From: JAFDVL01 sp043736395
Lineage (GTDB): Bacteria; Acidobacteriota; Blastocatellia; RBC074
Length of the DNA stretch: 61,273 nucleotides
Reading direction: 5' to 3'
Assembly: GCA_043736395.1 (NCBI GenBank)
Contig: JAYTCQ010000402.1
Location: 1-61,273, forward strand
Shown here: piece after piece, positions 59,417 through 61,273 of the stretch
Position numbering within the stretch: the first letter of the stretch is position 1
How the letters are laid out: each line of letters begins with the position of its first letter
Translations under genes and position numbers: made by a program
The notes under the pieces: model-generated
The model's database searches: none
What the model saw: only the letters and a program-made list of their open reading frames with translations
What the model was told of the DNA's origin: nothing

Positions 59417-60313
59417 ATGAAACGCAAGCTATTAATGATGATGATTGGCGCAGTGTTGACGGTTAGCTGCGATAACTCTAATTCTGATAAGACAGAAAAT
59501 ACAAAACCATCAGTAGCGGCAACGACAGCAGCTTCAGTTGCTAAAACTGCCAGGAAATATCAAGCCGAACTTATAACAGTTCCTGCGGCAGTGAAGGCTA
59601 ATGAAAATGCCAAACTGACGATTAACTTAAAAAATCCAGAGGGCGAAGCTGTCAAAGATTTACAGATTGCCCACGAAAAAATAATGCATTTGTTGGTTGT
59701 TTCGAAAGACCTGAGTGAATTTTATCATCTTCATCCTGACGCTCAGCCGGATGGCTCTTTAATGGTGAAGCATAAGTTTCCAAACGGCGGAGATTACAAA
59801 TTGTTCGCTGATTTTACCCCGGCAAATGCTGAGCAGACTGTCGCTTCCATAGATTTAAAAGTCGCCGGGAAAGAACGTAAACCTGAGCGCACGGTTATTG
59901 ATACTTTCTTCAGCAAAACATTAGAAAACCTAAGCGTGGTTTTAGATGCAGGTAAGGGATTAAAAGCGGGTGAAGAGTCAATGTTGACTTATAAATTGAC
60001 CGATGCAAAAACTAATAAGCCTGTCACGAATCTGCAAAAGTATCTGGGTGAAGACGCTCACTTTGTGATTGTCAGTGATGACCTGAAAGAATTTGTGCAT
60101 GCGCATCCGATGAAAGTAGAACCTGTGGCTTCACCGACTCCGGCAGCAAAACGATCAAAGGACGATATTCAGGTCAAACCTTCAACCGACATTATGGCGC
60201 ACGTAGTCTTTCCTGCGGCAGGAACCTATAAAATCTGGGCACAATTCCAACGCGCGGATAAAGTTATTACCGTTCCGTTTATCGTTAGTGTGGATGAGAG
60301 AAAAGAAAAATAA
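59417..60313 (+). CDS. Lipoprotein with two repeated His-rich domains
   Basis: A 298-residue protein with a lipobox (VLTVSCDN, Cys18), thus lipid-anchored. It holds two related beta domains. The first has HEKIMHLLVVSKDLSEFYHLHPDA; the second has LGEDAHFVIVSDDLKEFVHAHPM. The shared H...H.LVSKDL.EF.H.HP pattern gives each copy several His that could bind a metal such as copper. This resembles YtkA-like and copper-resistance-like proteins, but no family is certain. The second domain has an inserted Lys/Ser/Asp-rich loop. It is followed by an inverted repeat and then by a convergent methyltransferase. Confidence 0.75.
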   Translation: MKRKLLMMMIGAVLTVSCDNSNSDKTENTKPSVAATTAASVAKTARKYQAELITVPAAVKANENAKLTINLKNPEGEAVKDLQIAHEKIMHLLVVSKDLSEFYHLHPDAQPDGSLMVKHKFPNGGDYKLFADFTPANAEQTVASIDLKVAGKERKPERTVIDTFFSKTLENLSVVLDAGKGLKAGEESMLTYKLTDAKTNKPVTNLQKYLGEDAHFVIVSDDLKEFVHAHPMKVEPVASPTPAAKRSKDDIQVKPSTDIMAHVVFPAAGTYKIWAQFQRADKVITVPFIVSVDERKEK

Positions 60314-60319
60314 GTAGAT

Positions 60320-60372
60320 GTTCAAAGTTCGCGCTTCAGCGTGTTAACTACATGCTGAAGCGCAATTTGAAC
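60320..60372 (+). terminator. Inverted-repeat terminator between convergent genes
   Basis: The left arm GTTCAAAGTTCGCGCTTCAGC pattern starts at 60320, and the right arm GCTGAAGCGCAATTTGAAC ends at 60372; GCTTCAGC/GCTGAAGC is the perfect core. A T-rich run follows on the plus side, and the element sits between two convergent genes, so bidirectional termination is likely. Confidence 0.75.
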
Positions 60373-60374
60373 TT

Positions 60375-61268
60375 TTATTTTCTACGAGCATAAACCCGCA
60401 TGACATCGCCGAGTCTCAGGCGAATTGTAAAATCACTTAAGCCAAATAAATTACTTATCCAAGCCAATAGGCGTGCCGTCGGTTGATGAAAACGACCCAG
60501 CCGACTAATAAATAATCTGATGCTCATGGATTTACCGGCAGAGCTGAGTTTGACGATTTCAAAACCATTGTCAATAAGGCTTTTCGTGACTGTTTGAGGG
60601 GTGAAAAAAAATAAATGATCGGGGATAAATTGTCGCCAACGTTTGCCGAGAACTTCGTACCAGAAATTAGAAATGTTGGGCGTTTCAACGATTAACCAAC
60701 CGTTCGGTTTTAAAATGCGATGAATTTCCGCTAGTAATTTTACGGGACTAGAAACGTGTTCGATGACGTGGTAGAGAGCGATACAATCGAATTTCTCTGC
60801 CGGAAAATTTGCTTCAAAAAGGGAGCCATTGAAGCAATTCAATTGGCGCGATTTGGCAACCGCGCAACTATGCACATCCGCTTCAATTCCATTCACTTGA
60901 AATGATGGATTGGCAGCCATTAAAAATTCACCTGTAGAACAGCCGATCTCAAGCAATAATCCTGATTGCAAAGACGTAATTTTTTTTAATTCATTGAAGC
61001 GTTCGTGAGCTGTAATTTCACGCCATTTCTGTTCAGATTCTTCGACGTGTGGCTCAACTAGTTGAAGTTCTAACGCACGCGAAGCTAATCGCTCCATTTC
61101 AAGATTGATAGGTTGTGCCTTAATTATTTCCGGTTGAGGAAGAACGACAAAATATAGCCCACAGCTTTCACAGCAAAATAAATCCCCATCCAAACGCGGC
61201 GTGGAAAGCACAAATCTATGCGCGCCGGAGCCGCATAAATCACACAAGATTTGACGAGTTGAATTCAA
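60375..61268 (-). CDS. SAM-dependent methyltransferase with N-terminal zinc ribbon
   Basis: A 297-residue class I methyltransferase. The first 35 residues hold a zinc ribbon (CDLCGSG at 9-12 and CCESCGLYF at about 33-37). The SAM domain has LLEIGCSTGEFL, followed by FDCIALYHVIEHV and ILKPNGWLIVETPNI, which is the ubiE/Coq5-like layout. The last 60 residues are a further helical, basic segment. The annotated start is a TTG 5 bp from the window edge, so the true start may lie upstream and outside the window. The substrate is unknown; zinc ribbon plus methyltransferase is common in polysaccharide and O-antigen clusters. Confidence 0.85.
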   Translation of the reverse strand: MNSTRQILCDLCGSGAHRFVLSTPRLDGDLFCCESCGLYFVVLPQPEIIKAQPINLEMERLASRALELQLVEPHVEESEQKWREITAHERFNELKKITSLQSGLLLEIGCSTGEFLMAANPSFQVNGIEADVHSCAVAKSRQLNCFNGSLFEANFPAEKFDCIALYHVIEHVSSPVKLLAEIHRILKPNGWLIVETPNISNFWYEVLGKRWRQFIPDHLFFFTPQTVTKSLIDNGFEIVKLSSAGKSMSIRLFISRLGRFHQPTARLLAWISNLFGLSDFTIRLRLGDVMRVYARRK

Positions 61269-61273
61269 TGAAT

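Overview
The window looks like a chromosomal segment from a mesophilic, moderate-GC Gram-negative bacterium, most likely an Acidobacteriota member (Blastocatellia-like). This is inferred from gene content and no search was run. Pointers are a secreted protein of the VWFA-related Acidobacterial type (13044-14012), a fused AroD-AroE enzyme, a meso-diaminopimelate-type MurE (DNPR motif) with a lysA gene, an unusual N-terminally extended Hfq-like protein, and a DUF3662-FHA protein beside a Ser/Thr kinase.

Layout. 1-1320 is an insertion-sequence graveyard: a 10-bp tandem repeat and two broken transposase pieces. 1327-8241 (minus) holds an amino-acid permease, a VapC/DUF104-like toxin-antitoxin pair, a secreted metallo-beta-lactamase-fold hydrolase, an unknown exported protein, lysA and aroDE. 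tmRNA (8346-8709, plus) diverges from aroDE and is followed by murI, rph and a translationally coupled run of small genes. 11753-14435 (minus) has a histone-deacetylase-family hydrolase, a hotdog thioesterase, the VWFA protein and an FmdB-type zinc ribbon. 14632-16896 (plus) carries a YggX-like protein, lepB and carA. 16996-23485 (minus) is a compact set: kinase, FHA, MoxR ATPase, DUF58 and a membrane-anchored serpin, with hom upstream.

28161-45893 (plus) is a long division and cell-wall (dcw) cluster with a visible promoter and MraZ operator: mraZ, rsmH, ftsL, ftsI, murE, murF, mraY, murD, ftsW, murG, murC, ftsQ, ftsA, ftsZ. murB and ddl are missing. It is followed by an Hfq-like gene and pdxA. 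Then come an Rsm22-family methyltransferase, a Tat-exported amidase, and a tig-clpP locus. In that locus the usual clpX position holds a small protein made only of two ClpX-type zinc-binding domains. A tRNA-Leu, a Fur regulator, a cytochrome c lipoprotein, a large TPR protein, an ECF sigma/anti-sigma/DUF4097-like operon, a metal-site-like lipoprotein and a methyltransferase complete the window.

Two kinds of non-coding repeat run through the intergenic gaps. One is a REPIN-like palindrome with the same core at two places about 1.5 kb apart. The other is a set of inverted repeats built from 7-bp units at five or more loci, one of which has apparently been built into the 5' end of murG. The most noteworthy items are the tandem ClpX zinc-domain protein beside clpP, the kinase-FHA-MoxR-DUF58-serpin set, the heptamer-phased repeats, and the structured-looking 394-nt gap between ftsZ and the Hfq-like gene.
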